A DNA stretch of 20,441 nt, taken from positions 1-20,441 of the forward strand of contig CAZLDG010000024.1 in assembly GCA_964558405.1 (NCBI GenBank), read 5' to 3'. Every line of letters starts with the position of its first letter. Position 1 is the stretch's first letter. Under the pieces are notes generated by a model. That model had not been told where the DNA came from, made no database searches, and was given only the letters and a program-made list of their open reading frames with translations. Positions 1 to 7,508 of the stretch are shown one piece after another. The position numbers and the translations under genes are program-made. This DNA comes from Thioglobus_B sp964558405 (GTDB lineage Bacteria; Pseudomonadota; Gammaproteobacteria; PS1; Pseudothioglobaceae).

Positions 1-54
1 TCGTGTTCCTCGTGTTCCTCGTGTTCCTCGTGTTCCTCGTGTTCCTCGTGTTCC
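1..54 (-). repeat. 9-bp coding tandem repeat, (Glu-His-Glu)n
   Basis: Six perfect head-to-tail copies of the 9-mer TCGTGTTCC (plus strand) fill positions 1-54 and may continue past the left edge. Read on the minus strand they encode Glu-His-Glu units within the znuA histidine-rich loop. The unit is a multiple of 3, so copy number can change without a frameshift. Less regular Glu/His codons follow to about position 80. Confidence 0.95.
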
Positions 55-389
55 TTATGTCCTTCATGGGCTTCATGAGCCAAGGTGATTTTTTTATCAG
101 TCTCAACATTGGCAAATACCTGGGACAGGCCGTGTTCAAATTCTGGGTGTACCATCACCAATAAATCTGCTTGTTCTACCAGGGAGAGTTGTGAAGGCTT
201 TAGGTGGAAATGATGTGCAGATTCTCGACGATTTAGCAGTAGGCTAGGTTGAAATACATCTTTGCTAAGGTTGCTCACAATAGAGTGCAGCGGGGCGATA
301 CTGACCACCACATTAGGTGCTGCAGCTGCAGAAATAGGAATTAATAGGGATAAAAAACCCAGTAGTGCAAAACGAATCATGCCGAGCAT
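1..389 (-). CDS. znuA: Zinc ABC transporter substrate-binding protein ZnuA, 5' part (runs off left edge)
   Basis: The visible N-terminal ~129 residues look like a periplasmic zinc-binding protein that hands Zn2+ to a ZnuBC permease/ATPase. A signal peptide (hydrophobic core FALLGFLSLLIPISA, cleavage near AAAA) is followed by VVVSIAPLHSIV, the typical start of the ZnuA/cluster A-I fold with its first metal-ligand histidine. Then come AHHFHLKPSQ and a His/Glu-rich loop made of (Glu-His-Glu) repeats, the acidic His loop typical of ZnuA. The ATG at 389 has an AGG 6 bases upstream. An in-frame ATG at 380 has no Shine-Dalgarno (SD) sequence, so I prefer 389. The gene starts 7 bases after the cmoB stop, so the two are probably co-transcribed. 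I see no convincing Zur operator. A manganese-specific relative is less likely given the His loop. The C-terminus is outside the window. Confidence 0.85.
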   Translation of the reverse strand, partial: MLGMIRFALLGFLSLLIPISAAAAPNVVVSIAPLHSIVSNLSKDVFQPSLLLNRRESAHHFHLKPSQLSLVEQADLLVMVHPEFEHGLSQVFANVETDKKITLAHEAHEGHKEHEEHEEHEEHEEHEEH

Positions 390-396
390 TATACGC

Positions 397-1353
397 CTAT
401 TTATTGGCGATAAAAATGGCGCGCCGTGGCGCTGGCAGACCCTCGATGGTGAGATTTTCATTATGCGGATTGAGAAAATCTTTCAGCGATTGGGTATTGT
501 CACCAATCCAATGTGTAGCACGTTGTTCTTGGGTGCTGGTTTGGTTAACATCAACCAGGCGAATATTGTGAAAGCCTGCTTGTTCTAACCAGTGTGATAG
601 AGTATCAGTAGTAGGTAGACACCAGACATTGCGCATTCGAGCATAACGATCCTTTGGAATCAGCTCATCGCCAAATTCTGGCTCGATAATCAGGGTTTCT
701 AGCACTAGCTCACCGCCAGTCTTTAGCACCGATTTAAGTTGCTCTAAATGCACCATGTGTTGTTTTTGGTGATACAAAACCCCCATGGAAAATACCGTGT
801 CAAACAAAGCTTGCTTAGGTATTTGCTCAAGCTTTAAGGGCAGTACAAAGGCAGCAGGCGGATTGTTTGCCAAGGATTGTAGTGCCTTGAACTGATAATT
901 AAATAGTAAAAACGGCTCGATTCCCAGAGCGAGTTTAGCGCCAGCAAGTGCCATTAGATAGGTGAAATAACCATTGCCAGAGCCCACGTCTAGTATCAGT
1001 TTGTCTTCAAGTGGTGCAATATGTGGCAGTAGTCGATCCCACTTCATATCACCACGCCATTCGCTCTCCAGTCGTGTCTCGCCAATTTGATACGGGCCTT
1101 TGCGCCAGGGCATGAGTTGTCTTAGTGCGGCTGTTAATTGTTCATCTTCGCCTTGTCCACTATTGATGCGCACGTAAGGGTGTTGAAAGTCAATGTTGCC
1201 AGATTTAAAGGTTTGTAATTCATTGATGGCAGCTTCCCATTTGGGAATATTGCCATTGTTTACTGCAAAGGCGTCTTGTGATTTTTGTAACAGTTCATCA
1301 GCAACAGGTGCTAATGGCGTGTTTTGGCAAAATTTATAGAAATCCTTAAGCAT
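397..1353 (-). CDS. cmoB: tRNA U34 carboxymethyltransferase CmoB
   Basis: CmoB transfers a carboxymethyl group from carboxy-S-adenosylmethionine to 5-hydroxyuridine-34, making cmo5U at the wobble base of tRNAs that read four-codon boxes. The 318-residue protein is close to the E. coli length (323). It carries the family signatures MPWRKGP (Lys85), SEWRGDMKWDR (Trp99, Lys104), the Rossmann loop ILDVGSGNGY (about 121-129), GIEPFLLFNYQF, and a C-terminal EGLPAPRRAIFI. Lys85/Trp99/Lys104 match the spacing of the E. coli ligand-binding Lys91/Trp105/Lys110. Open frame extends to a TTG at 1356, directly before the ATG at 1353; neither has a good SD sequence, and I use the ATG. znuA follows after 7 bases. 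No cmoA partner is in view. Confidence 0.95.
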   Translation of the reverse strand: MLKDFYKFCQNTPLAPVADELLQKSQDAFAVNNGNIPKWEAAINELQTFKSGNIDFQHPYVRINSGQGEDEQLTAALRQLMPWRKGPYQIGETRLESEWRGDMKWDRLLPHIAPLEDKLILDVGSGNGYFTYLMALAGAKLALGIEPFLLFNYQFKALQSLANNPPAAFVLPLKLEQIPKQALFDTVFSMGVLYHQKQHMVHLEQLKSVLKTGGELVLETLIIEPEFGDELIPKDRYARMRNVWCLPTTDTLSHWLEQAGFHNIRLVDVNQTSTQEQRATHWIGDNTQSLKDFLNPHNENLTIEGLPAPRRAIFIANK

Positions 1354-1419
1354 CAATTTGTCAATGTAAGATAAAATAATTAGCTAAAGGGAATTTTAAA
1401 TTATTTGGAGAGCAATAAA

Positions 1420-1794
1420 ATGATGAAAAAGACATTAGGTTTTGCGGCAGTATTGGCACTAACAACCAATCTAATCGCTGGTGGTGATGATCGTGATACC
1501 GGTCCAGTTGAGCCAATTTTTGATAAGGTAGTGGTAACTGAGCAGGCGCCAGAGAATATGACACTGACTAATAACCAAGAGGTGATTGGTAAAACCGTCT
1601 CAGGTATGCCAGTAACTCAAGCAGCGCACAATGCTTGTCAGCACACGCTTAATTTATCAGCGGCTAATATCGAAAGATTTAAGACAGCGCTAGCAGGTGG
1701 TTTCTTGTACAACACGGGTCCACTAGACGCGATGGGTACTGAGTTCTCACCCGAGCGTTGGGCAGAGTATTTCAATTGTGTTGAGAATCACTAA
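1420..1794 (+). CDS. Small secreted protein of unknown function (124 aa)
   Basis: I do not recognise this protein. It starts MMKKTLGFAAVLALTTNLIAGG: two lysines and a hydrophobic stretch, a likely Sec signal peptide cut near residue 20. The mature part is about 100 residues, acidic at its start (GDDRDTGPVEP), with two cysteines (in NACQHTL and near the C-terminus in FNCVENH) that could form one disulfide in the periplasm. There is no CXXCH haem motif, lipobox or second membrane segment. The ATG at 1420 has GGAG at 1407-1410, 9 bases upstream; the frame also opens at a TTG at 1405, but that would lie on the SD sequence. The gene stands alone, divergent from cmoB and closed by a strong terminator. 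That good translation signal and the signal peptide make a real gene likely. Confidence 0.75.
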   Translation: MMKKTLGFAAVLALTTNLIAGGDDRDTGPVEPIFDKVVVTEQAPENMTLTNNQEVIGKTVSGMPVTQAAHNACQHTLNLSAANIERFKTALAGGFLYNTGPLDAMGTEFSPERWAEYFNCVENH

Positions 1795-1812
1795 ACATAA
1801 TACTTAAAACCA

Positions 1813-1846
1813 AAAAAAATCCCGCTAACTGCGGGATTTTTTTTTG
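1813..1846. terminator. Bidirectional intrinsic terminator
   Basis: The stem AAAAAAATCCCGC / GCGGGATTTTTTT has loop TAACT, with an A-run on the left and a T-run on the right. It lies between the convergent small secreted-protein gene and frr, so it can serve both strands. Confidence 0.93.
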
Positions 1847-1859
1847 CGTTTAATCTGGG

Positions 1860-2417
1860 CTAGATCTCTAGTAGTGAGGCTTCTTTTTCACTGAGCTTTT
1901 CATCCACCAATTTCACATGGGCATCGGTGAGTTTTTGCACGTCTTCCTCGGCTTTACGTGCCTCATCTTCTGAGATTTCTTTGTCTTTTAATAAGTCTTT
2001 AAAGTCTGAGTTGGCATCACGACGAATGTTACGAATGGCAACTTTGGCTTGTTCAGCCTCGTCTTTAACCACACGTACCAAGTCGCGTCGACGCTCCTCG
2101 GTTAGTGGTGGCAGGGGAATACGAATCACTTCGCCAGCACTTTGTGGATTCAGACCCAAATCTGAAGTCATAATGGCTTTTTCAACCGCCGCACCCATGT
2201 CCTTTTCCCAAACGGTAATCTTCAGCGTGCGCGAGTCCTCTGTGGTAATGTTACCCACCTGAGAGACAGGTACCATAGAGCCATAGTATTCTACTTGCAC
2301 TTGCTCTAGTAGTGATGGATGAGCACGACCTGCGCGAATCTTAGCAAAAGCACCCTCTAGCGAGGCTACACTTTTGTCCATTCTCTCTTTAGCGTCTTGT
2401 TGAATTTCCTCTAACAT
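1860..2417 (-). CDS. frr: Ribosome recycling factor
   Basis: RRF works with EF-G and IF3 to split post-termination ribosomes in the cytoplasm. The 185-residue protein has the usual family length (185 in E. coli). It shows the conserved N-terminal helix (KSVASLEGAFAKIRAGRAHPSLL), the small beta domain (VEYYGSMVPVSQVGNI, LKITVWEKDM), the hinge and following helix (NPQSAGEVIRIPLPPLTEERRRDLVR), and the long C-terminal coiled helix ending EKLSEKEASLLEI. The ATG at 2417 has a strong SD sequence, TAAGGAG, 6 bases upstream, and it begins 2 bases after the pyrH stop. The pyrH-frr order is the common bacterial arrangement. Transcription should end at the 1813-1846 hairpin. Confidence 0.98.
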   Translation of the reverse strand: MLEEIQQDAKERMDKSVASLEGAFAKIRAGRAHPSLLEQVQVEYYGSMVPVSQVGNITTEDSRTLKITVWEKDMGAAVEKAIMTSDLGLNPQSAGEVIRIPLPPLTEERRRDLVRVVKDEAEQAKVAIRNIRRDANSDFKDLLKDKEISEDEARKAEEDVQKLTDAHVKLVDEKLSEKEASLLEI

Positions 2418-2419
2418 CT

Positions 2420-3288
2420 CTATCTCCTTACGATGGTTCCTAGGCTTTCGCCTTGAAGTATGTTTCTCAATGTGTTGCTGTCTTCCAGCATGCTAAACAC
2501 ACAAATCTCAATACCATGTTCGCGGCACATGGCAAAAGCTGAGGTGTCCATGATTTTTAAATCTTTGTGAATCGCCTCATCAAAGCTTAATGTTTCATAG
2601 CGTGTCGCCTCAGGATTTTTCATTGGGTCATCGGTGTAAACACCGTCAACCTTGGTGGCCTTAAATACCACATCGGCTTCAATTTCAATAGCACGTAGTG
2701 TTGCACCAGTATCGGTGGTAAAACAAGGTGATCCAGTNNNNNNNNNNNNNNNNNNNNNNNNNNNNNNNNNNNNNNNNNNNNNNNNNNNNNNNNNNNNNNN
2801 NNNNNNNNNNNNNNNNNNNNNNNNNNNNNNNNNNNNNTTTCAATAGCACGTAGTGTTGCACCAGTATCGGTGGTAAAACAAGGTGATCCAGTACCTGCTG
2901 AGAAAATGACCACTTTGCCTGTACTCAAAGCAGCCTTGGCTTTGTTATGATCCATCGGATCGCAAACACCGCCGCCAATATCAAAACCTGACATCACTAA
3001 AGCCTCTACACCGGCGCGACGACAAGCATCGGCAATACCCAGCGCGTTAATCACCGTGGCCAACATACCCATATGATCACCACTCACACGATTCATACCA
3101 GCCTCAGCTAAGGCTGCACCTCTAAAGATATTGCCACCACCAACAACAATGCCTACCTCAACACCTAGATCCAGTGCGGATTTAATAATGCCAACCACTT
3201 TGTCCAGCGTGGCTGGATCCAGGGTGTTCTCATCAGTAGAAAGCGCTTCACCGCTGAGTTTTAATAAGATGCGTTTGTATTGACTCAT
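2420..3288 (-). CDS. pyrH: UMP kinase PyrH, split only by an assembly gap
   Basis: PyrH phosphorylates UMP to UDP with ATP in pyrimidine nucleotide synthesis, as a hexamer of the amino-acid-kinase fold. The N-terminal part reads YKRILLKLSGEAL, VGIVVGGGNIFRG, DHMGMLATVINALGI and VIFSAGTGSPCFTTDTGATLRAIE. The C-terminal part reads VFKATKVDGVYTDDP through the IVRR end. Between them are 100 Ns (2738-2837) bordered by an exact 55-bp repeat. Removing 155 bases puts both halves in the same frame and gives 237 residues, against 241 in E. coli, with the expected IEADVVFKATKVDGV across the join. So the gene is probably intact. The ATG at 3288 has no clear SD sequence. It is co-transcribed with frr; rpsB-tsf, the usual upstream partners, are absent, and uvrA diverges instead. 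Confidence 0.96.
2683..2737. repeat. 55-bp direct repeat, copy 1 (contig-end overlap in pyrH)
   Basis: These 55 bases, ending exactly at the N run, are identical to 2838-2892, which begins exactly after it. The shared length and placement at both gap edges fit a de Bruijn k-mer overlap of two contig ends rather than a biological duplication. Confidence 0.95.
2738..2837. other. 100-N scaffold gap, true length probably zero
   Basis: Exactly 100 Ns, the conventional placeholder for a gap of unknown size. The flanking 55-bp identity and the restored pyrH frame indicate the two contigs overlap, so no sequence is missing. Confidence 0.93.
2838..2892. repeat. 55-bp direct repeat, copy 2 (contig-end overlap in pyrH)
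   Basis: Identical over 55 bases to 2683-2737. It is the start of the right-hand contig and duplicates the pyrH segment encoding about TGSPCFTTDTGATLRAIE. Confidence 0.95.
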
Positions 3289-3335
3289 GAATGTTTAACA
3301 AATAAATAATGGGAATGATTTTACCTGTCATGCGC

Positions 3336-3343
3336 GTTATAAT
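3336..3343. promoter_or_regulatory. Candidate overlapping -10 elements for uvrA (+) and pyrH (-)
   Basis: GTTATAAT holds TATAAT on the plus strand (3338-3343) and TATAAC on the minus strand (3341-3336). Predicted starts near 3350 and 3329 would give leaders of about 21 and 41 bases to uvrA and pyrH. No good -35 is visible on either strand, so this is tentative. No LexA box (CTG-N10-CAG) is seen. Confidence 0.4.
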
Positions 3344-3370
3344 GAACCCTTTGTCCGACATATTTTTACG

Positions 3371-6187
3371 ATGGATCAAATTAGTATTCGTGGCGCCAGA
3401 GTCCATAATTTAAAGAACATTGACCTAGATATTCCCAGAGAAAAACTGGTGGTAATTACTGGCCTTTCGGGCTCGGGAAAGTCTTCATTGGCTTTTGATA
3501 CTATTTATGCCGAAGGTCAGCGTCGTTATGTGGAGTCGCTATCGGCTTATGCGCGCCAATTCTTATCACTAATGGAAAAACCGGATGTGGATCATATTGA
3601 AGGTCTGTCACCCGCGATTTCTATTGAGCAAAAAGCCACGTCGCACAATCCTCGATCAACCGTGGGTACCATTACCGAGATTTATGACTATTTGCGCTTG
3701 TTGTATGCCCGCGCTGGTATGCCTAAGTGTCCAGAACATCAGCTGGATTTAGAGTCGCAAACCATCTCGCAAATGGTCGATGGCATTCTAACCCTGCCAG
3801 AGGGTGAGAAGATTATGCTCTTGGCACCGATTGTACAAAATCGCAAGGGCAGTCACACCAAGCTATTAGAAGAGCTTTCACATCAGGGGTTTTTACGTGC
3901 ACGCGTGGATGGAGAGGTGATCTATTTAGATGAGATGGAAGCCTTAGATGGCAAGGTGCATCATGATATTGAGATTGTGATTGACCGACTTAAGGTGCGC
4001 GCCGATATTGCCGCGCGCCTGTCTGAATCATTAGAAACCGCGCTGAATCTTTCTGCAGGCTTGGTGATGGTCGCGCCGATGGAGGTAGAGGCCAATTGGC
4101 AAGAGATGATATTCTCAGCCAAGTTTTCTTGTGTGAAATGTGGCTATTCTCTCAGTGAGCTAGAGCCTCGATTGTTTTCATTTAACAACCCGGTGGGTGC
4201 TTGTCAAAGTTGTGATGGCCTGGGGGTTAAAGATACCTTTGATGCGGAAAAAGTGGTGGCCAACCCTGAGTTGAGTTTGGCCGATGGCGCGATTTATGGC
4301 TGGGGACGAGCCAATGCTTATTTTTATCAAACCTTATTATTGGTGGCCAACTACTATGGCTTTGATATGGAGACGCCGTTTGAGGCGCTTAGTGACAAAC
4401 AGCAGAAAATTGTGTTGTATGGCAGTGGCGAGGATGTGATTGATTTTTCTAAAATCAAAGGCCGCAAAGGTTGGTCGAATAAGCCTAAGCCTTTCGAGGG
4501 GGTGATTCCGCGCATGATGCGTCGCTATGAAGAAAGTGAGATTAAAAGTGTGCGCGAGGATCTCTCGCGTTACGTGGTTAGTAAAGACTGCGTTAGTTGT
4601 TCGGGTGATCGCTTAAACGAATCAGCCCGTAACGTATTTATTGGCGATAAAAACCTCTCAGAACTAACCAAGCTTTCTATTGCCAGTTTGTATGAGTTTT
4701 TTAGCACGTTGGCACTGGATGGCGCCAAAGCCAAAATTGCCGATAAGATTCTCAAAGAGATTACCCAGCGTCTAGAGTTTTTGATTAATGTGGGTTTGGA
4801 GTATTTGTCTTTGGATCGTCGCGCCAATACTTTATCAGGTGGTGAGGCGCAACGCATTCGTCTGGCGTCACAAATTGGTGCAGGCCTAATGGGTGTACTC
4901 TATGTATTGGACGAGCCTTCCATTGGTTTGCATCAGCGTGACAATCAAAAACTGCTGGACACCTTGGTATATTTGCGTGATTTGGGTAATACTGTGATTG
5001 TGGTTGAGCACGATGAAGATGCGATTGCTCAGGCGGATTATGTGATTGATATTGGCCCGGGTGCGGGCAAACATGGCGGTGAGGTGGTGGCAGCCGGCAC
5101 CCCTGACGAGGTTAAAAACAATACCAATTCCTTAACCGGTGAATACTTAAGCGGTAGGCAGCGTATTGAAGTGCCTAGTGTGCGTAAGACCGCTGACGGC
5201 TGGCTTGAGATTCACGCCGCTAATGGTAATAATCTTAACCAGGTGAATTTAAAGATTCCAGTAGGAGTGCTAACCTGTGTTACCGGTGTGTCGGGTTCGG
5301 GTAAATCTACTTTGATTAATGATACGTTGTATAAGGTTGCCGCTCGAGAACTTAATCGTGCACAAACCGACCCTGCACCATTTGAGCGCATTAAGGGCTT
5401 GGAATACTTTGACAAGATTGTGAATATTGACCAAAGTCCGATTGGACGTACACCAAGATCCAATCCAGCTACTTATACTGGCGTATTCTCACTGATTCGT
5501 GACCTATTCTCACAGACTTTGGAGGCGCGTTCGCGTGGATACAAGTCTGGGCGTTTTAGTTTTAATGTGAAAGGTGGACGTTGTGAGGCCTGCAAGGGCG
5601 ATGGTTTGATTAAGGTAGAAATGCATTTCTTGCCGGATATTTATGTGCCTTGCGACGTGTGTGAAGGCCAGCGCTACAATCGGGAAACGTTGGAGATTTT
5701 CTATAAGGGTAAGACCATTGCCCAGGTGTTGGATATGACCGTTGAAGAGGCCTGTGAGTTCTTTGAGCCAATCCCTAAAATTAAGCAAAAACTACAAACA
5801 CTGATGGATGTGGGCCTGTCTTACATTACTCTAGGGCAAAACGCCACCACGCTTTCTGGTGGTGAGGCGCAACGCATCAAACTGGCCAAAGAATTGTCAA
5901 AAAGTGATACTGGGCAAACGTTGTATATTTTGGATGAGCCAACCACGGGTTTGCATTTTCATGACATTAAGCAGTTGTTATCAGTGATTAATCGCTTGCG
6001 CGAGCGTAACAATACCATTGTGATTATTGAACATAATTTGGATGTGATTAAAACTGCCGATTGGATTGTGGACTTGGGCCCTGAAGGTGGTGACAAGGGC
6101 GGCAATATTATCGCCAACGGCACACCAGAGGCAGTAGCACAAGTTAAAGGTTCTTATACTGGTGCTTATTTAAAACGTTACCTGTAG
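3371..6187 (+). CDS. uvrA: Excinuclease ABC subunit A
   Basis: UvrA is the damage-sensing dimeric ATPase of nucleotide excision repair and loads UvrB on lesions. The 938 residues compare with 940 in E. coli. There are two ABC ATPase halves. The first has Walker A GLSGSGKSS (31-39), signature LSGGEAQRI (488-496), Walker B YVLDEPS (511-517) and H-loop His547. The second has Walker A GVSGSGKST (639-647), signature at 828-836, Walker B YILDEPT and H-loop His888. Zinc modules are C254-x2-C257...C278-x2-C281 and C738-x2-C741...C761-x2-C764, the latter part of the DNA-binding region. The ATG at 3371 lacks an SD sequence but matches the family N-terminus (MDQISIRGARVHNLKNI). It diverges from pyrH, and its last 18 bases overlap the convergent DUF3108 gene. 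No SOS box is evident upstream. Confidence 0.99.
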   Translation: MDQISIRGARVHNLKNIDLDIPREKLVVITGLSGSGKSSLAFDTIYAEGQRRYVESLSAYARQFLSLMEKPDVDHIEGLSPAISIEQKATSHNPRSTVGTITEIYDYLRLLYARAGMPKCPEHQLDLESQTISQMVDGILTLPEGEKIMLLAPIVQNRKGSHTKLLEELSHQGFLRARVDGEVIYLDEMEALDGKVHHDIEIVIDRLKVRADIAARLSESLETALNLSAGLVMVAPMEVEANWQEMIFSAKFSCVKCGYSLSELEPRLFSFNNPVGACQSCDGLGVKDTFDAEKVVANPELSLADGAIYGWGRANAYFYQTLLLVANYYGFDMETPFEALSDKQQKIVLYGSGEDVIDFSKIKGRKGWSNKPKPFEGVIPRMMRRYEESEIKSVREDLSRYVVSKDCVSCSGDRLNESARNVFIGDKNLSELTKLSIASLYEFFSTLALDGAKAKIADKILKEITQRLEFLINVGLEYLSLDRRANTLSGGEAQRIRLASQIGAGLMGVLYVLDEPSIGLHQRDNQKLLDTLVYLRDLGNTVIVVEHDEDAIAQADYVIDIGPGAGKHGGEVVAAGTPDEVKNNTNSLTGEYLSGRQRIEVPSVRKTADGWLEIHAANGNNLNQVNLKIPVGVLTCVTGVSGSGKSTLINDTLYKVAARELNRAQTDPAPFERIKGLEYFDKIVNIDQSPIGRTPRSNPATYTGVFSLIRDLFSQTLEARSRGYKSGRFSFNVKGGRCEACKGDGLIKVEMHFLPDIYVPCDVCEGQRYNRETLEIFYKGKTIAQVLDMTVEEACEFFEPIPKIKQKLQTLMDVGLSYITLGQNATTLSGGEAQRIKLAKELSKSDTGQTLYILDEPTTGLHFHDIKQLLSVINRLRERNNTIVIIEHNLDVIKTADWIVDLGPEGGDKGGNIIANGTPEAVAQVKGSYTGAYLKRYL

Positions 6188-6901
6188 TTTATCAAACCCC
6201 TGTTTGGCAAACTCTACACCAACCAGTTCATAGACATATTCCTTGCCGTGTTTCTGCTGCTTGATAAACACCGGTAGGTTTTGATAAGTATCGACAAAAT
6301 AAGCCAACATTTGATGCTGAGAATCTAGTCTGCTTACCTGAGTGGCCTTGGAAGGCTGAGCATTAATGTGAATAACTTGGTCGCCTAATACCTGGTAGTT
6401 CAGAGTTTCGATGTTTTTGCCATTGGCCACCTGATAAGAGAGATTTTTTTGTTTGCCCAAATCATAACCAATGGCGAGAAACAATCCCAATGGATCCACC
6501 ATATTGCCGGGTTTTGGCGCACTCCAGGTTTGCACCTTGGGCTGGGTTTTGGTCAAAATAGAAATAACGTTTTGGTTTTGGGAATTAATATCAATGGCGT
6601 AATTCTCCACTACCTTGTTGTCTTCTTGCTCCATGATTTGGTAGTTTGTACTATCAAATCCCTGTTCATTAATCACAAAGGTTGAGCTGGCGGAGATGGT
6701 GTAGTTTTTAACCAGCGCTGCAACACCAGAGGTTTTGGCGTTGGCGGTGTAGAAGTAATGATCGGCTAATTTGTGTAGCGTTCTGACTTCATCGGCGATT
6801 TTAAAGCCGTTAATAGAAAGTTGATAATGAGCAGTATGAGGGGTAAGCGCGTTAGTGGCAATAGGGGTTAATAAAAGCAGCAGATAAGCAATTAAACGCA
6901 A
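6170..6901 (-). CDS. DUF3108-family exported protein
   Basis: This looks like a DUF3108 protein, a family with no assigned biochemical role that often sits beside purMN in gammaproteobacteria. Of 243 residues, 1-19 form a signal peptide (MRLIAYLLLLLTPIATNA). The mature chain is beta-rich and starts TPHTAHYQLSINGFKIADEVRTL, then VKNYTISASSTFVINEQGFDSTNYQ, PGNMVDPLGLFLAI, and a C-terminal LPVFIKQQKHGKEYVYELVGVEF. The product is probably periplasmic, possibly outer-membrane associated. The start is a TTG at 6901 that overlaps the last 10 bases of purN; GGGG lies 7 bases upstream and no in-frame ATG gives the signal peptide, so TTG is likely. The 3' end overlaps uvrA by 18 bases on the opposite strand, leaving no room for a separate terminator. 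Confidence 0.85.
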   Translation of the reverse strand: MRLIAYLLLLLTPIATNALTPHTAHYQLSINGFKIADEVRTLHKLADHYFYTANAKTSGVAALVKNYTISASSTFVINEQGFDSTNYQIMEQEDNKVVENYAIDINSQNQNVISILTKTQPKVQTWSAPKPGNMVDPLGLFLAIGYDLGKQKNLSYQVANGKNIETLNYQVLGDQVIHINAQPSKATQVSRLDSQHQMLAYFVDTYQNLPVFIKQQKHGKEYVYELVGVEFAKQGFDKLQVTF

Positions 6902-7506
6902 ATTTTTTCCCCATCAAGAAAGGCATGATTGTCATCAAATTTTAACCGACCATCGCAAAAATATCCGATGACTTGTGGATAGAGCTGGTGCTCTTCAGTC
7001 AGTACCCGGGCCGCCAAGGTTTTGGCATCATCCCCTGGCAAGACTTTAACTTTACGCTGAGCAATAACCGGGCCACCATCCAACTGTGCAGTGACAAAAT
7101 GCACGCTAGCCCCGTGTTCTGTCTCGCCAGCGTCAATCGCGCGTTGATGGGTGTGCAGACCTTGGAATTTGGGTAGTAAAGAAGGGTGAATATTGAGCAT
7201 TCTGCCCGTGTAGTGCTGAGTAAATTCAGGCGTTAGAATGCGCATAAAGCCGGCCAAAATCACCAGCTGCGCCCCATAACCATCAATGATTTTTTGCAGC
7301 TCAACGTCAAACTCTTCACGTGAATTGTATTGAGTATGATCAATCACCCGAGTCTCAATACCCGCCTGTTCAGCACGTTGCAGACCGTAGGCTTGCACCT
7401 GATTGCTGATCACTGCGCTGATATTAAGACCAATGCGCTCGGCCTGATCAATAATGGACTGCAGGTTAGAGCCGCCACCAGAGATAAGAACAACGCCGTT
7501 GGTCAT
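6892..7506 (-). CDS. purN: Phosphoribosylglycinamide formyltransferase (GART)
   Basis: PurN transfers a formyl group from 10-formyl-THF to GAR, the third step of purine synthesis. It shows the phosphate-binding loop SGGGSNLQSII, the folate-site segment LAGFMRILTPEF, the catalytic NIHPSLLPKF, and GASVHFVTAQLDGGPVIAQ. Counting from the GTG at 7509, the catalytic residues fall at Asn106, His108 and Asp144, as in E. coli PurN. The sequence reads TAGTGATG: a GTG overlaps the purM stop by one base, and an ATG at 7506 lies 2 bases after it. Either could be used, and I take the ATG (204 residues). With no SD sequence, translational coupling to purM is likely. It is the middle gene of purM-purN-DUF3108. 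Confidence 0.97.
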   Translation of the reverse strand: MTNGVVLISGGGSNLQSIIDQAERIGLNISAVISNQVQAYGLQRAEQAGIETRVIDHTQYNSREEFDVELQKIIDGYGAQLVILAGFMRILTPEFTQHYTGRMLNIHPSLLPKFQGLHTHQRAIDAGETEHGASVHFVTAQLDGGPVIAQRKVKVLPGDDAKTLAARVLTEEHQLYPQVIGYFCDGRLKFDDNHAFLDGEKICV

Positions 7507-7508
7507 CA

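Noticed and set aside
262..588. 108-residue plus-strand open frame over znuA/cmoB
   Set aside because: It is antisense to two well-supported genes and has no SD sequence or recognisable product.
1359..1364. TTGACA on the minus strand just before cmoB
   Set aside because: It lies only 5 bases from the cmoB ATG, so any -10 would fall inside the gene; it cannot drive cmoB and is probably chance.
2683..2892. Paired 55-bp direct repeats as a biological duplication or mobile-element footprint
   Set aside because: Both sets abut 100-N gaps exactly, have the same length, and vanish to give intact genes when collapsed, which is an assembler overlap.
3325..3344. CTGT start of a possible LexA box before uvrA
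   Set aside because: There is no CAG at the matching distance on the right side.
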